The notes: a model not told the origin generated them from the sequence alone. A stretch of 64,000 nucleotides of DNA from Caenibacillus caldisaponilyticus (GCF_002003465.1 NZ_BDDQ01000030.1:1-64000), one strand, 5' to 3'. Numbered from the stretch's first letter, positions 26,836 through 36,732 are shown. Made by a program: numbers and translations.

Positions 26836-27077
26836 GGAGACCCTCCTGCTAGGCGTTGATGATCTGCTTGTCTCATGGCGTGGAACCCGTTTGCCGGCTT
26901 CCGTTTGCCGTTTCGAAAGAATTCGAACGCAAGTGAACGGGCCGGTGACCATTTTGGGATGCCCATTGGCTTTTGCCATGAAAAGCGTCGGTTTGTCCGA
27001 CGCAGGCCATCGTTTTTTAGCCGGCGTGGACCCCGGAATGTTCGGCGAGCGACCGCTGTCCGGCACTCGTTGCAGCT

Positions 27078-27293
27078 TCAACGGGGCTTTTCCGTTTTTT
27101 GTTCGTTGACTCCGCTGCGCCTGGCGGCGTAGTAACCGGTCCAGCCGGCGATGAAGCTCGGGGCTAGGCTCCAAAGGAAGTAGCCCCATCGGCCCGTGAC
27201 CAATGTGATGAGCAGAAAAAACAGCGGAAAGCCGATCATGATAAAAAGCGCCATTCTTTGATACGTGTTTATTGAAAAGGCACCTCCCTTCAT
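27078..27293 (-). CDS. Small two-helix membrane protein of unknown function
   Basis: About 71 residues with two hydrophobic stretches (about 15-34 and 37-54, FIMIGFPLFFLLI and YFLWSLAPSFIAGW) and a charged C-terminus (NEQKTEKPR). A strong GGGAGGTG lies just inside the proposed ATG 27293, so the true start may be a few codons later (for instance an ATG about 15 codons in); the position is uncertain. No family is recognised. Confidence 0.5.
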   Translation of the reverse strand: MKGGAFSINTYQRMALFIMIGFPLFFLLITLVTGRWGYFLWSLAPSFIAGWTGYYAARRSGVNEQKTEKPR

Positions 27294-27524
27294 GCGGCTG
27301 GCGGAAAAATTCCGCACGGTCAAAAGGTGATCGCGTGAATATAGCCGAAAGGAACGGCCATTTGCGGAAGTCGCCAACCCGCATTTCTGTTCTAAATTTT
27401 ATCAAAAATATCAAGATAAAAATCACGAAAAATTCCGTTGACCGCAAGCCGCCGAAAGGGACGGAATCGGCTTTCAGTCTTCATCGTTCGTCGCGGCTCC
27501 GGCTGCTTAAATTTTCAGAAGAGG

Positions 27525-27553
27525 TTGACTCTTGTCAGGAGGAGCATTATCAT
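27525..27553 (+). promoter_or_regulatory. Sigma-A-type promoter before paaK
   Basis: TTGACT (27525-27530), a 17-base spacer, and TATCAT (27548-27553). It lies about 90 bases before the paaK start. CCATCATCGCATGG just downstream is a small partial palindrome that could be an operator. From 27294 to 27524 nothing else is seen. Confidence 0.6.
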
Positions 27554-27645
27554 TGGGTTAAATCCATCATCGCATGGTGACGGCCGCTGATGGTTTGTCG
27601 CGCTCACTTTTGTAAGGGCTTACATTTTGATGAGGAGGAGAGGCG

Positions 27646-28977
27646 TTGATTTTCAATCCTGAGATGGAAACGATGCCGCGCGATCGGCTGGAGGCGCTCC
27701 AACTCAAACGGCTGAAGGAGACGGTACAGAAAGTTTACACGCGCGTGCCGTTTTATCGCGACAAATTTGAAAAACACGGCGTCGTTCCCGGTGACGTCCG
27801 GACGCTTGCCGACTTGAGAAAATTGCCGTTCACGGAGAAAAAGGATTTGCGCGACCACTATCCGTTCGGCCTATTGGCCGTCGACAAATCGGAAATCGTC
27901 CGCATTCACGCTTCTTCCGGCACGAGCGGAAAGCCGACCGTCGTCGGCTATACGCGGCGGGACATCGACCAATGGGCGGAAATCGTGGCGCGGGCGATCG
28001 CGGCGGCCGGGGGCAGGCCGGGTGAGGTCTTGCATAATGCTTACGGTTATGGCCTTTTTACCGGCGGGCTCGGCTTGCATTACGGTTCGGAAAAACTCGG
28101 GATGGCCACCGTCCCGATCTCCGGCGGCAATACCGAAAGGCAAATCATGTTGATTGAGGATTTCCAGCCGACCGTCATTTGCGGCACGCCGTCGTACATT
28201 TTGAACATCGTTGAAACGATGGAGCGGATGGGGAAAGATCCGCGCAAGACGAGCCTGAAGTACGGCATACTCGGCGCCGAGCCGTGGTCGATGGAAATGC
28301 GCCGTGAAATTGAGGAGCGGTTGGGGATCAAGGCGATCGATATCTACGGCTTGAGCGAAGTGATCGGTCCGGGCGTTTCGATTGAATGCCATGAAGCGCA
28401 GGACGGTTTACACGTCATGGAGGACCATTTTATCGTCGAGGTCATCGACCCCGAAACGCTGGAACCCGTCCCGGAAGGCGCGGACGGCGAACTCGTGTTT
28501 ACGAGTCTGACGAAAGAAGCGATGCCGGTCATCCGTTATCGGACGGGCGACATCGCCTCGTTAGATAAGACGCCGTGTCTCTGCGGGCGGACGACCGTGC
28601 GCATGTCTCGGGTGAAAGGCCGGATTGACGACATGCTGATCATCCGCGGCGTCAACATTTTCCCGTCAGAAATTGAAAACGTCCTCCTTTCGGTCGACGA
28701 ACTCGCCCCGCATTATCAACTCATGTTGACGCGCCACGGGCCGTTGGATGAAGTCGTGTTGAACGTTGAGATCAACCCGGAAACGTTCGCGGCCTTTGGC
28801 GGAGATTTGAACCTTGAGGGCGCCCGCGATCTTGCCGCCCGCGTCGCTCGAATGATCAAGAACGCGTGTCTCGTCACCGTCGAGGTACACCTCATGCCGC
28901 CGGGCAGTATTCCGCGTTCCGAAGGAAAAGCCGTCCGCGTCGTGGATAAACGGGCGGAAGCCGCACCACGCGCATGA
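27646..28977 (+). CDS. paaK: Phenylacetate-CoA ligase PaaK
   Basis: 443 residues, the usual length. The adenylation P-loop SSGTSGKPTVVGYTR (about 86-100), YGLSEVIGPG (about 236-245) and YRTGDI (about 302) are PaaK signatures, and a C-terminal AMP-binding domain closes at about 335-440. It activates phenylacetate to phenylacetyl-CoA with ATP, the entry step of the paa pathway. The start is TTG after GAGGAGGAGAGG. First gene of the phenylacetate cluster, behind its own promoter; about 265 bases separate it from paaA. Confidence 0.94.
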   Translation: MIFNPEMETMPRDRLEALQLKRLKETVQKVYTRVPFYRDKFEKHGVVPGDVRTLADLRKLPFTEKKDLRDHYPFGLLAVDKSEIVRIHASSGTSGKPTVVGYTRRDIDQWAEIVARAIAAAGGRPGEVLHNAYGYGLFTGGLGLHYGSEKLGMATVPISGGNTERQIMLIEDFQPTVICGTPSYILNIVETMERMGKDPRKTSLKYGILGAEPWSMEMRREIEERLGIKAIDIYGLSEVIGPGVSIECHEAQDGLHVMEDHFIVEVIDPETLEPVPEGADGELVFTSLTKEAMPVIRYRTGDIASLDKTPCLCGRTTVRMSRVKGRIDDMLIIRGVNIFPSEIENVLLSVDELAPHYQLMLTRHGPLDEVVLNVEINPETFAAFGGDLNLEGARDLAARVARMIKNACLVTVEVHLMPPGSIPRSEGKAVRVVDKRAEAAPRA

Positions 28978-29242
28978 AGGTATGGCAAATATTTTATTTT
29001 GGGGGTGTCGGGCCGGAGAAAGTTGCCCTCGAACCAAATATCAGCCCGTTCGACCAGCACCGTGGACGCCATCCCGTTTAAAATCCCACAACTTCTATAT
29101 AGCGCCCTTTCTTTGTGATTTCCCATCCGTCCCCCGATGCTTCCGCTTTTGGATCCGACAGGCTTCATCTTGAACTGCAACCCTGACGACGAATTTCATA
29201 ACGTAATAAAAACGACATATTTTTTTATGGAGGTTGACCGCC

Positions 29243-30214
29243 ATGGCCGCCGCCGTCCCGTTTGAGCAATGGACCGCAGAGGAAAAATACGGGCATTTTA
29301 TGCGACGCATTGAGAACGGCGAAAAAATCGAGGCGGACGACTGGATGCCCGATGACTACCGAAAAGCGCTCATCCGCCTCATCACGATGCACGGCATCAG
29401 TGAAATCATGGGCGCATTCCCCGAAAAGGAGTGGGTGCCGAAAGCGCCGACGCTGCGGAGAAAACTCGCGATCATGGCCAAGGTGCAGGACGAAATGGGG
29501 CACGGCCAGCTGTTGCTCCGCGTTGCCGAAGACCTCGTCAAGCCGTGTGGAAAAACGCGCGAAGACATCCTGCAAGATTTGTTTGCAAAGCGCTTAAAGT
29601 TTCATAACGTTTTTCACATGCCTTCTCCCACTTGGGCCGACGCCGCGGTCATCGCCTGGCTCGTCGACGGAGCCGCCATTTTATCCCAGACAATGATGCT
29701 CAAAACCTCTTATGGGCCTTATGGCCGCGCGTTGAAGCGCATCTGCCAGGAAGAATCGTTTCATGCCAAGCACGGGGAAAGCTTGACGCTCTCCCTCGCC
29801 GAAGGAACCCCCGCGCAGCGCCGCATGCTTCAGGAGGCCATCGACCGCTGGTGGGAGCCGCTTCTCATGTTTTTCGGGCCGAAGACGAAGGAGGCGACCG
29901 GCCACACAAACGTCGACAAAAACTTGAAATATAAATTGAGAACCAAAACGAACGAAGAACTGCGCCAGGAATTCCTTTCGAAATACGTTCCGAAAATCCG
30001 GCTGCTTGGCTTGGCCATCCCCGATCCGACGCTGCGCTACGATGATGAAAAAGGGGAATGGATTTACCGGGAACCGGACTGGAACAAGTTCAAACAAATC
30101 GTCACGGGAAACGGCCCGAAAACCGACGAACGTCTGCGCTTGCGGCGCACGTCTTACGAGAACGGCCGTTGGGTGCGAGAGGCGTTGGCGCAATGGAAAG
30201 CGGCCGCGGTATAA
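29243..30214 (+). CDS. paaA: Phenylacetyl-CoA 1,2-epoxidase catalytic subunit PaaA
   Basis: 323 residues from ATG 29243 (GGAGG nine bases upstream; TTG 29234 is too close to it). Diiron ligands lie in QDEMGHGQ (about 77-84) and CQEESFHAKH (about 168-177), matching the two E..ExxH helices of the ferritin-like epoxidase. It converts phenylacetyl-CoA to the ring-1,2-epoxide with oxygen. PaaB and PaaC follow, with a gap of 210 bases before paaB that shows no gene. Confidence 0.93.
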   Translation: MAAAVPFEQWTAEEKYGHFMRRIENGEKIEADDWMPDDYRKALIRLITMHGISEIMGAFPEKEWVPKAPTLRRKLAIMAKVQDEMGHGQLLLRVAEDLVKPCGKTREDILQDLFAKRLKFHNVFHMPSPTWADAAVIAWLVDGAAILSQTMMLKTSYGPYGRALKRICQEESFHAKHGESLTLSLAEGTPAQRRMLQEAIDRWWEPLLMFFGPKTKEATGHTNVDKNLKYKLRTKTNEELRQEFLSKYVPKIRLLGLAIPDPTLRYDDEKGEWIYREPDWNKFKQIVTGNGPKTDERLRLRRTSYENGRWVREALAQWKAAAV

Positions 30215-30424
30215 AAGGATTTTGTTCTTCCTTTCTATCGCCGGTGAACCGGCCGCGTCCGGGCCATTCCGCTTGCGGCTGCGGTTTGTTGGACAATGCG
30301 ACCGCTTCCTTGTAGAAGAGAGCCTCGGGACGTTTAATCCCATCCATGTCCGGGGAGTGGAGCGCGCGCGGCGCTTTGCCTGCGCGCGGCCGCGAAATTC
30401 TCCGTCGTGAAAGGATGACCGAAG

Positions 30425-30754
30425 TTGACCGATTCGGTACACCGCTTTTATGAAGAGTACGAAGTTTTTAGCCGAAAAAAAGGCGATCTGCCGCTCGAAC
30501 ATCGCTTCAGCCTGCTCGCCCCGAATATGGAAATGGCGATGATTTTGGCGAAAGAAAATTTTTTCCGCCGCGAGCCGGTCGCCGATTTATGGATCGTGAA
30601 GCGCTCGGACATTCGGAAAATGACCCAGAGCGAACGGGAAGCATTCGGCCGCCTCGAAAAGCCCTACCGAGAAACGAGAGGATACGGCGATCTGAACGAG
30701 CGCTGGAGGGCTTTTAAAGCCAGGGCCGGGGAAAGCGGTGACGCCGGGCCATGA
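30425..30754 (+). CDS. paaB: Phenylacetyl-CoA epoxidase subunit PaaB
   Basis: 109 residues, small and without a metal site, as expected for PaaB, which bridges subunits in the epoxidase complex. The YEVFSRKKGDLPLEHRFSLLAPN stretch and ANMAL-like AKENFFRREP region are family-like. TTG start after AAAGGATG. Its stop overlaps paaC (ATGA), so the two are coupled. Confidence 0.88.
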   Translation: MTDSVHRFYEEYEVFSRKKGDLPLEHRFSLLAPNMEMAMILAKENFFRREPVADLWIVKRSDIRKMTQSEREAFGRLEKPYRETRGYGDLNERWRAFKARAGESGDAGP

Positions 30755-31545
30755 CGCCGGAATATCGCACCGCGCTGATCGAATTGCTTTACCAACTCGC
30801 CGACGACAATTTCATTCTCGCCTATCGCGGTTCGGAATGGCTGGGGCTGACGCCGCACATTGAAGAGGACGTCGCTTTTTCGTCGATCAATCAGAACGCG
30901 ATGGGACACGCCGCCATTTATTATCAGATGCTTGAAGATCTCGGAGAAGGGAAAAGCGACGATCTCGCCCTTCTCAGGCCGCCGGCCGCCTTTCGCAACG
31001 CCGTTTTGTTGGAGTTGAAAAATGGACCGGGCAACTATTGGGACGCGCCCGACTATGATTGGGCGTTTGCCGTCGTCCGCCATTTTTTCTTCGATGTGTT
31101 TAAAAGCATCCGGCTCAACGCCTTGAAAAAATCAAGCTATCCGCCCCTCGCCGCGGCGGCCGGGAAAATTGTGACGGAACAGGCTTACCATCTCATGCAT
31201 TGGGAGACGTGGTTTGTCCAACTCATGATGAGCACGGACGAGGCCCGGAGGCGTATGGAAAAGGCGCTTTCGCTGTGCTGGGCCGATGCGGGCGGTTTGC
31301 TTTCACTCGGCAAATGGGGAGCGGTGATGGCCGAGCACGGGTTGACGGCAACGGAGGCGGAATGGCGCGATCAGTGGCGACAAGCGATCGGCCAGTCCTT
31401 TGCCCGCGTCGGTTACGTCCCGATCGGCGAACCCGGGATGGCGCACGGCGATGGCCGTAACGGCGAGCACACCGCTGATCTCGGCGAAGCGTTGTCCATT
31501 TTGAGCGAGGTCTATCGTTCCGATCCGCAAGCGACCGGGTGGTAA
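30751..31545 (+). CDS. paaC: Phenylacetyl-CoA epoxidase structural subunit PaaC
   Basis: 264 residues with the ferritin-like helical fold. The protein resembles PaaA in architecture but lacks a full set of diiron ligands and stabilises the A subunit. Conserved pieces are YRGSEWLGLTPHIEEDVAFSS near the start and EQAYHLMHWETW (about 144-155). It starts inside the paaB stop, so B and C are made together. Confidence 0.9.
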   Translation: MTPEYRTALIELLYQLADDNFILAYRGSEWLGLTPHIEEDVAFSSINQNAMGHAAIYYQMLEDLGEGKSDDLALLRPPAAFRNAVLLELKNGPGNYWDAPDYDWAFAVVRHFFFDVFKSIRLNALKKSSYPPLAAAAGKIVTEQAYHLMHWETWFVQLMMSTDEARRRMEKALSLCWADAGGLLSLGKWGAVMAEHGLTATEAEWRDQWRQAIGQSFARVGYVPIGEPGMAHGDGRNGEHTADLGEALSILSEVYRSDPQATGW

Positions 31546-31693
31546 CTTTTCCATCGCTCGCGCCGCGGGGGCGATGGGGCGGGGATGCTCGCGCCCGGAG
31601 CGGGAGCGGATGGATGCCCCCGTGTCTGCCGTACGGGAAGCGTCCGGCCGAATGCCATACCGGGACCGGTCCGCAATGAAGGGGGAGGCGTCT

Positions 31694-32209
31694 TTGGACG
31701 ATGAAGGTTTGAAAACGCGCGTCACGGAAGCGCTTAAAAAGGTGAAAGATCCGGAACTGCCGGGGATCGACATCGTCGCCCTCGGCATGTTGGAAACGGT
31801 TTCTGTAACGTCCGGACGGGCCCGCATCACCTTGCTTCCGACGTTCAGCGGTTGTCCGGCTTTGGATCTCATCAAGAAAGAAGTCGTTGAAACCGTGCGG
31901 CGCGTGGACGGTGTTACCGAGGTGGCGGTGGTGTTTTCGTTTGATCCTCCGTGGACGACCGCCCGCATCAGTCCGGAGGGGCGCGAACAGTTAAAGGCTT
32001 ACGGCATCGCGCCGCCGCCCGCGGCACAGCGCCCCGGCGATCCGTGGGAAATCGAGTGCCCTTATTGCGGCTCGTCCGTCGTTACGGTGGAAAATTGGTT
32101 CGGCCCGACCGCGTGCCGCAGCCTTCTTTACTGTCGGAGTTGCCGAAATCCGTTTGAAGCGATGAAACCCGTCGCTCACGTTGCCGATGAACGCCCCCGG
32201 CCGGATTAA
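31694..32209 (+). CDS. paaD: PaaD, DUF59-type iron-sulfur maturation factor for the epoxidase
   Basis: 171 residues from TTG 31694, which has GGGGGAGG five bases upstream; ATG 31676 and farther frames are weaker. The N-terminal MIP18/DUF59 domain has the DPELPGIDIVALGML stretch. The C-terminus adds a Cys-rich zinc-ribbon-type segment CPYCGS...CRSLLYCRSCRNPF (about 118-155). PaaD helps supply Fe-S clusters to the PaaE reductase or the complex. paaE itself is missing here. Confidence 0.88.
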   Translation: MDDEGLKTRVTEALKKVKDPELPGIDIVALGMLETVSVTSGRARITLLPTFSGCPALDLIKKEVVETVRRVDGVTEVAVVFSFDPPWTTARISPEGREQLKAYGIAPPPAAQRPGDPWEIECPYCGSSVVTVENWFGPTACRSLLYCRSCRNPFEAMKPVAHVADERPRPD

Positions 32210-32407
32210 TGCGAGAGGGCGGCGGAACAAGTTTTCTCCCCGGTGCGGGTTTCCTCGTTAAAGGGTGCGGCGGTAGTTTTTGCGCGTGGAGCCAAGGTGC
32301 TTAATCGAGTTTCTTTCCCCTTTTTGCCGAAGAGAACGGGAGGTGCGGATTTCCCGTTCCGTCAAAGCGGTTGTTTATTACGGATACGTTCGAAGAGGAG
32401 GCCACTC

Positions 32408-32714
32408 ATGGTTAAATTGATTGCGCTTTATAAGAAACCCGACGATCCGGCTTCATTTGATGACCATTACAGCAACGTTCACATCCCGATCACGAAAAAA
32501 AATTCCCGGGCTCCGAAAAATGGAAGTGACGAAAATCGTCGGTTCGCCGGCCGGCCCGAGCGATTATTATTTGCTGTGCGAGATGTACTATGACGATCAC
32601 GAAGCGCTGAAAAAAGCGATGAAATCCGAGGAAGCGAAGGCGTCAGCCAAAGATTTAATGGGGTTTGCCGGTTCGCTCGTTACGATGATGATCGGTGAGG
32701 AAGCCGATGATTGA
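32408..32714 (+). pseudogene. EthD-like protein of the phenylacetate cluster, frameshifted at an A8 run
   Basis: The ATG at 32408 (after GAGGAGG) opens MVKLIALYKKPDDPASFDDH, then the frame breaks at A8 (32495-32502). With seven As the reading continues as ...ITKKIPGLRKMEVTKIVG in the next frame to the TGA at 32714. That full product (about 101 residues) is the EthD/DUF-type small protein common in Gram-positive paa operons. Either the extra A is a sequencing or assembly error, or it is a slippage site or a real loss. It overlaps the start of the next gene. Confidence 0.85.
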
Positions 32715-33483
32715 CCGCCCTTTTATAAAAGTTTGGAGAGATGGGGCGGTCGGGCACATCGAATTGAACCGGCCGGAGGCGTTCAACGCGTTGAATCGCC
32801 AAATGATGAGCGCCATCGTCGGCGCTTTGCAGACCTTTGATGAAGACGCGGAAACGGCCGTTGTCGTTATCAGCGGAGCGGGACGGGCGTTTGCTGCCGG
32901 AGCCGACATCGATGAAATGGCAGGGGATGATCCGGTCCGCCTGGAAATGGTCGATCCGTTCGCCGTTTGGGATCAAATCCGGCTCATCCGCAAACCGCTC
33001 TTGGCCGCCGTCCACGGGTTTGCGCTCGGCGGCGGCTTTGAGCTGGCCTTGAGCTGCGACCTCATTTTTGCCGCGGAAAACACGCAATTCGGATTTCCGG
33101 AAGTCAAGCTCGGCGTCATGCCCGGTGCGGGCGGAACGGTGAAATTGACGAAGGCGCTCGGTCGCCATAAAGCGCTCGAATGGCTTTGGACCGGAGCGCG
33201 CATGACGGCGGAAGAGGCTTGTGCGCACGGATTGGTCAACCGGGTCGTCCCGGCCGACAACCTAATGGAAGTCGCCATGAAAATGGCACGAAAGCTTTCG
33301 GAACAAGCGCCGCTTTCGCTCAGATTGATTAAAGAGACGGTCAATCAAGCCGCCGATCTTGCCCTTTACGAAGCCATGCTGATCGAACGGAAAAATTTTT
33401 ACTTGTTGTTTGCCTCCGAAGATCAGAAAGAAGGCATGGCGGCCTTTCGAGAAAAACGAAAGCCTGTGTTTAAAGGCCGGTAG
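32707..33483 (+). CDS. paaF: Enoyl-CoA hydratase/isomerase, PaaF-like
   Basis: 258 residues from ATG 32707, which overlaps the EthD end and has GAGG seven bases upstream. Crotonase motifs: oxyanion hole GAGRAFAAGADIDEMA (about 61-76) and HGFALGGGFELALSCDLIFA (about 98-117), with the second Glu region in FPEVKLGVMPGAGG. In the paa pathway PaaF hydrates dehydroadipyl-CoA. Which of the three hydratases here is PaaF is inferred from order. Confidence 0.82.
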   Translation: MIDRPFIKVWRDGAVGHIELNRPEAFNALNRQMMSAIVGALQTFDEDAETAVVVISGAGRAFAAGADIDEMAGDDPVRLEMVDPFAVWDQIRLIRKPLLAAVHGFALGGGFELALSCDLIFAAENTQFGFPEVKLGVMPGAGGTVKLTKALGRHKALEWLWTGARMTAEEACAHGLVNRVVPADNLMEVAMKMARKLSEQAPLSLRLIKETVNQAADLALYEAMLIERKNFYLLFASEDQKEGMAAFREKRKPVFKGR

Positions 33484-33712
33484 CTTGGGAAAGTTGGCCG
33501 CGAGAATCGGGGGATAAAAGGCGGTTCACCACTTTTTAAAAAAATTAGGATTGATACATTACGGGAAACGCTCCGTTTGCCGATCGGCTTTCGCGGCCTC
33601 TCTCGCTTTGGCATCCTCTCGGCGTCGGCATTTCTCCGCGCGTTTTTTCCGGCCGACGAAGGAAAGGCGCGTGTTTTTCTAGAAATAAAACGGGAGAAAA
33701 GGAGGAGATGGA

Positions 33713-34486
33713 ATGTACGAAACGATCCGTTATGAATTCCGGAACGGCGTCGCCCGGATCGAGCTCCATCGCCCGGACCGGCTGAATGCCTTTACGGAGA
33801 CGATGAATCAAGAAATCCTCGATGCGCTCCTGGCCGTTGAAAAGGACAAGGCGGTCCGCGCCTTGATCATCACCGGCAGCGGGCGGGGATTCAGCGCCGG
33901 AGAAGATTTGAAAGCGGCGAGCGGCGAGGTCGACTTTGGCGAGGTGTTGCGCAGCCGCTACAATCCTATGATCAAAAAGCTTGTCGGCATAGAAAAGCCG
34001 ACCGTCGCCGCGGTCAACGGCACGGCGGCGGGCGCCGGAATGAGCCTGGCCCTCGCCTGCGATTTCCGCATCGCATCGGACGAAGCTGTCTTCATCCAAG
34101 CTTTCGTGAACATCGGCCTCGTCCCCGATTCAGGCAGCCTCTATTTTCTCCCCCGTCTCATCGGCTATGCCAAGGCGCTTGAACTTGCGGTTTTGGGCGA
34201 GAAGATCAAGGCGGATGATGCGCTCGCCCTCGGTTTGGTGACCAAGGTCGTGCCCGCCGCGGAACTGGAGGAGGAGTCGTGGCGGTTTGCCGAACGGCTT
34301 GCCGCGATGCCCACGAAGGCGATCGGCCTGATCAAGCGGTATATGCAGAGGAGCTTTGAAACCCGGCTCGATCAAATGCTGGAGTGGGAAGCGTTCGCCC
34401 AGCGCACAGCCGGATTGACCGAAGATTTTCGCGAAGGGGTTGCCGCCTTTATCGAAAAGCGGCGGCCTGAGTTTCGCGGTCGCTAG
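33713..34486 (+). CDS. paaG: Enoyl-CoA hydratase/isomerase, PaaG-like (1,2-epoxyphenylacetyl-CoA isomerase)
   Basis: 257 residues. Crotonase core: GSGRGFSAGEDLKAAS (about 60-75), NGTAAGAGMSLALACDF (about 101-117) and NIGLVPDSGSLYFLPRLIG (about 131-149). The Asp in VPDSG, where classic hydratases have a Glu region, is typical of PaaG, which isomerises the epoxide to an oxepin-CoA. The start has AAAGGAGGAG upstream. It is separated from the previous gene by about 230 bases without a gene. Confidence 0.82.
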   Translation: MYETIRYEFRNGVARIELHRPDRLNAFTETMNQEILDALLAVEKDKAVRALIITGSGRGFSAGEDLKAASGEVDFGEVLRSRYNPMIKKLVGIEKPTVAAVNGTAAGAGMSLALACDFRIASDEAVFIQAFVNIGLVPDSGSLYFLPRLIGYAKALELAVLGEKIKADDALALGLVTKVVPAAELEEESWRFAERLAAMPTKAIGLIKRYMQRSFETRLDQMLEWEAFAQRTAGLTEDFREGVAAFIEKRRPEFRGR

Positions 34487-34662
34487 GCGTGGCGATGACG
34501 GCACCGCCTGTGCGGCGCCGCGGCTGTCCGTGACCGGTTCGTTTTTCCAGGGCAGTTGACGGAGTGCCTTCTTTATTGATCGGCTACATGGCCGGGCGGT
34601 CGCCGAAGGCTCGCCTTTTCCGTTGCGCTACAGCATAGTTCGGGCAAAGGAGGATGATGACC

Positions 34663-35529
34663 ATGACGGAACAGATCACCGTTGTCGGAGCGGGCGTCAT
34701 GGGCCGGGGCATCGCTTATGTGGCGGCGCTGGCCGGTTTTAAGGTCCATGTCGTCGATGTACAGCATCGCGCCCTTCAAAGCGCCGCAAAAGAGATCGCC
34801 TCTCTTTTCCAAAAAGCCATCGCCCGGGGCCAGTTGACGCCAGACGAGGCTTATGTGGTGCAAGACCGGTTGTCTTATTTTACGGATTTAGAGAAAGCCG
34901 TCAATCAAGCCGATTTCGTCATTGAAGCGGTGCCCGAAAAAGCCGAGGTGAAGCGGGCGGTCTTTGCGGCCCTCGACCGGCACGCGCCCGAACATTGCGT
35001 GCTCGCCACCAACACGTCGACGATGAGCCCGACGGAAATCGGCTCGTACACCCAACGGCCCGAAGCGGTTATCGCCATGCATTTTTTTAATCCTGTCCAT
35101 AAAATGCCGCTCGTCGAAATCGTACGCGGGTTGGCGACGGCGGATGCGACGGTCGCGCGCACGGAGGCAGTCGCTAGGAAAATGGGGAAGGAAACGGTGA
35201 CCGTCAACGACTTTCCGGGGTTCGTGACGAGCCGGCTCAGCGCCCTCATCGGCAACGAGGCGTTTTACATGCTGCAGGAAGGCGTCGCGTCAGCGGAAGC
35301 GATCGACAAAGCGGTGAAGCTCGGCCTTCATTTTCCGATGGGGCCGTTTGAACTCGCCGACCTCGTCGGGCTCGACACGCGCTTGAATAACTTGCGCTAC
35401 CTTCATGAAAAGCTCGGGGAAAAATACCGGCCCGCTCCGCTTTTGGAACAATACGTAAACGCCGGACGCCTCGGGAGAAAAACGGGACGCGGTGTTTACG
35501 ATTATCGCGGAAAAGAACAGGAGGATTGA
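34663..35529 (+). CDS. paaH: 3-hydroxyacyl-CoA dehydrogenase PaaH
   Basis: 288 residues from ATG 34663, chosen because AGGAGG is nine bases away; two ATGs at 34654 and 34657 are too close. NAD-binding motif [20 protein letters not shown] (about 6-25), then [20 protein letters not shown] and [18 protein letters not shown]. The short form of HBD oxidises 3-hydroxyadipyl-CoA in this pathway. The next gene starts three bases after its stop. Confidence 0.88.
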   Translation: MTEQITVVGAGVMGRGIAYVAALAGFKVHVVDVQHRALQSAAKEIASLFQKAIARGQLTPDEAYVVQDRLSYFTDLEKAVNQADFVIEAVPEKAEVKRAVFAALDRHAPEHCVLATNTSTMSPTEIGSYTQRPEAVIAMHFFNPVHKMPLVEIVRGLATADATVARTEAVARKMGKETVTVNDFPGFVTSRLSALIGNEAFYMLQEGVASAEAIDKAVKLGLHFPMGPFELADLVGLDTRLNNLRYLHEKLGEKYRPAPLLEQYVNAGRLGRKTGRGVYDYRGKEQED

Positions 35530-35532
35530 CCG

Positions 35533-36732
35533 ATGCGCGAGGTCGTGATCATCGATGCGGTGCGCACGCCGATCGGCCGGTACAAAGGCGCATTGAAGAA
35601 CGTCCGCCCCGACGACATGGCGGCGCACGTCATCCGCGCTCTGCTCGACCGGCAGCCGGCTGTGTCGGAAGATGAAATCGAAGAGGTCGTCTTCGGCAAT
35701 GCCAACGGCGCCGGCGAGGAAAACCGCAACGTCGCGCGCATGGCCGCGCTTCTCGCCGGACTGCCGGTGTCGGTCACCGGCGTGACCGTCAACCGCCTTT
35801 GCGCCTCGAGCCTTGATGCTGTCAACATCGCGGCCCAAGCAATCATGGCGGGCGCCGGCGACATCTACATCGCCGGCGGGACGGAAAGCATGACGCGGGC
35901 TCCGTACGTCATGGCGAAGCCGGAGATCGATTTTCCGCGCGGAACGATGGAACTCTTTGATACGACGATCGGATGGCGCTTTGTCAATGAAAAATTGGCG
36001 GCGCGTTACGGAACCGACAGCATGCCGCAAACGGCCGAAACCGTGGCCCGCCGCTTCGGCGTGACGAGAGAGGAGCAGGACGCTTTTGCCTATCGCAGCC
36101 AAATGCGCGCCAAAGAGGCCATCCAAGCCGGCCGATTGAAAGATGAAATCGTCCCCGTCACGGTCATCGATCGGAAGGGGACGGCGGCGGTCGTCGCGGC
36201 GGACGAACACCCCCGTCCCGATACGACGCCTGAGAAGCTCGCAAAATTAAAGCCGTTATTTGAGGGCGGAACGGTGACGGCGGGCAATTCATCCGGCATA
36301 AACGACGGCGCGAGCGCGCTGCTTTTAATGAGCGGCGACGCGGCGCGGCGGCTTGGCCTCAAACCGTTGGCGCGCTTCGTGGCGAGCGCCAACGCCGGAG
36401 TTGCGCCTGAGGTGATGGGGCTCGGCCCGATTCCCGCCACCCGAAAAGCGCTCAAACGGGCGGGTTGGGCGATTCGCGATCTCGATCTCGTCGAATTAAA
36501 TGAAGCTTTCGCCTCCCAAGCGTTGGTCTGTATCCGCGAGCTCGGTCTCAATCCGGACATCGTGAATGTCAACGGCGGGGCGATCGCTTTCGGTCATCCG
36601 CTGGGGGCGAGCGGCGCCCGCATTCTGACGACGCTTTTGCATGAAATGAAGCGCCGCGGGGCGAAACGCGGGCTAGCCACCATGTGCGTCGGCGTCGGAC
36701 AAGGGGTGGCCACGTTGGTCGAGGCCGTCTAG
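35533..36732 (+). CDS. paaJ: Thiolase PaaJ (3-oxoadipyl-CoA/3-oxo-5,6-dehydrosuberyl-CoA thiolase)
   Basis: 399 residues. Active-site Cys is in [12 protein letters not shown] (about 87-98), the His is in [17 protein letters not shown] (about 348-364) and the second Cys in [14 protein letters not shown]. The enzyme cleaves acyl-CoA to release acetyl-CoA and succinyl-CoA products of the pathway. Translationally close to paaH (AGGAGG upstream). A generic acetyl-CoA acyltransferase is the alternative, but location decides for PaaJ. Confidence 0.88.
   Translation: MREVVIIDAVRTPIGRYKGALKNVRPDDMAAHVIRALLDRQPAVSEDEIEEVVFGNANGAGEENRNVARMAALLAGLPVSVTGVTVNRLCASSLDAVNIAAQAIMAGAGDIYIAGGTESMTRAPYVMAKPEIDFPRGTMELFDTTIGWRFVNEKLAARYGTDSMPQTAETVARRFGVTREEQDAFAYRSQMRAKEAIQAGRLKDEIVPVTVIDRKGTAAVVAADEHPRPDTTPEKLAKLKPLFEGGTVTAGNSSGINDGASALLLMSGDAARRLGLKPLARFVASANAGVAPEVMGLGPIPATRKALKRAGWAIRDLDLVELNEAFASQALVCIRELGLNPDIVNVNGGAIAFGHPLGASGARILTTLLHEMKRRGAKRGLATMCVGVGQGVATLVEAV

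Noticed and set aside
26836-27447. N-terminal extension of the methyltransferase (open frame upstream of ATG 26835)
   Set aside because: The extension is rich in Arg/Ser/Pro, matches nothing, and a strong GGAGGG site precedes the inner ATG. It also runs over the small membrane gene at 27078-27293.
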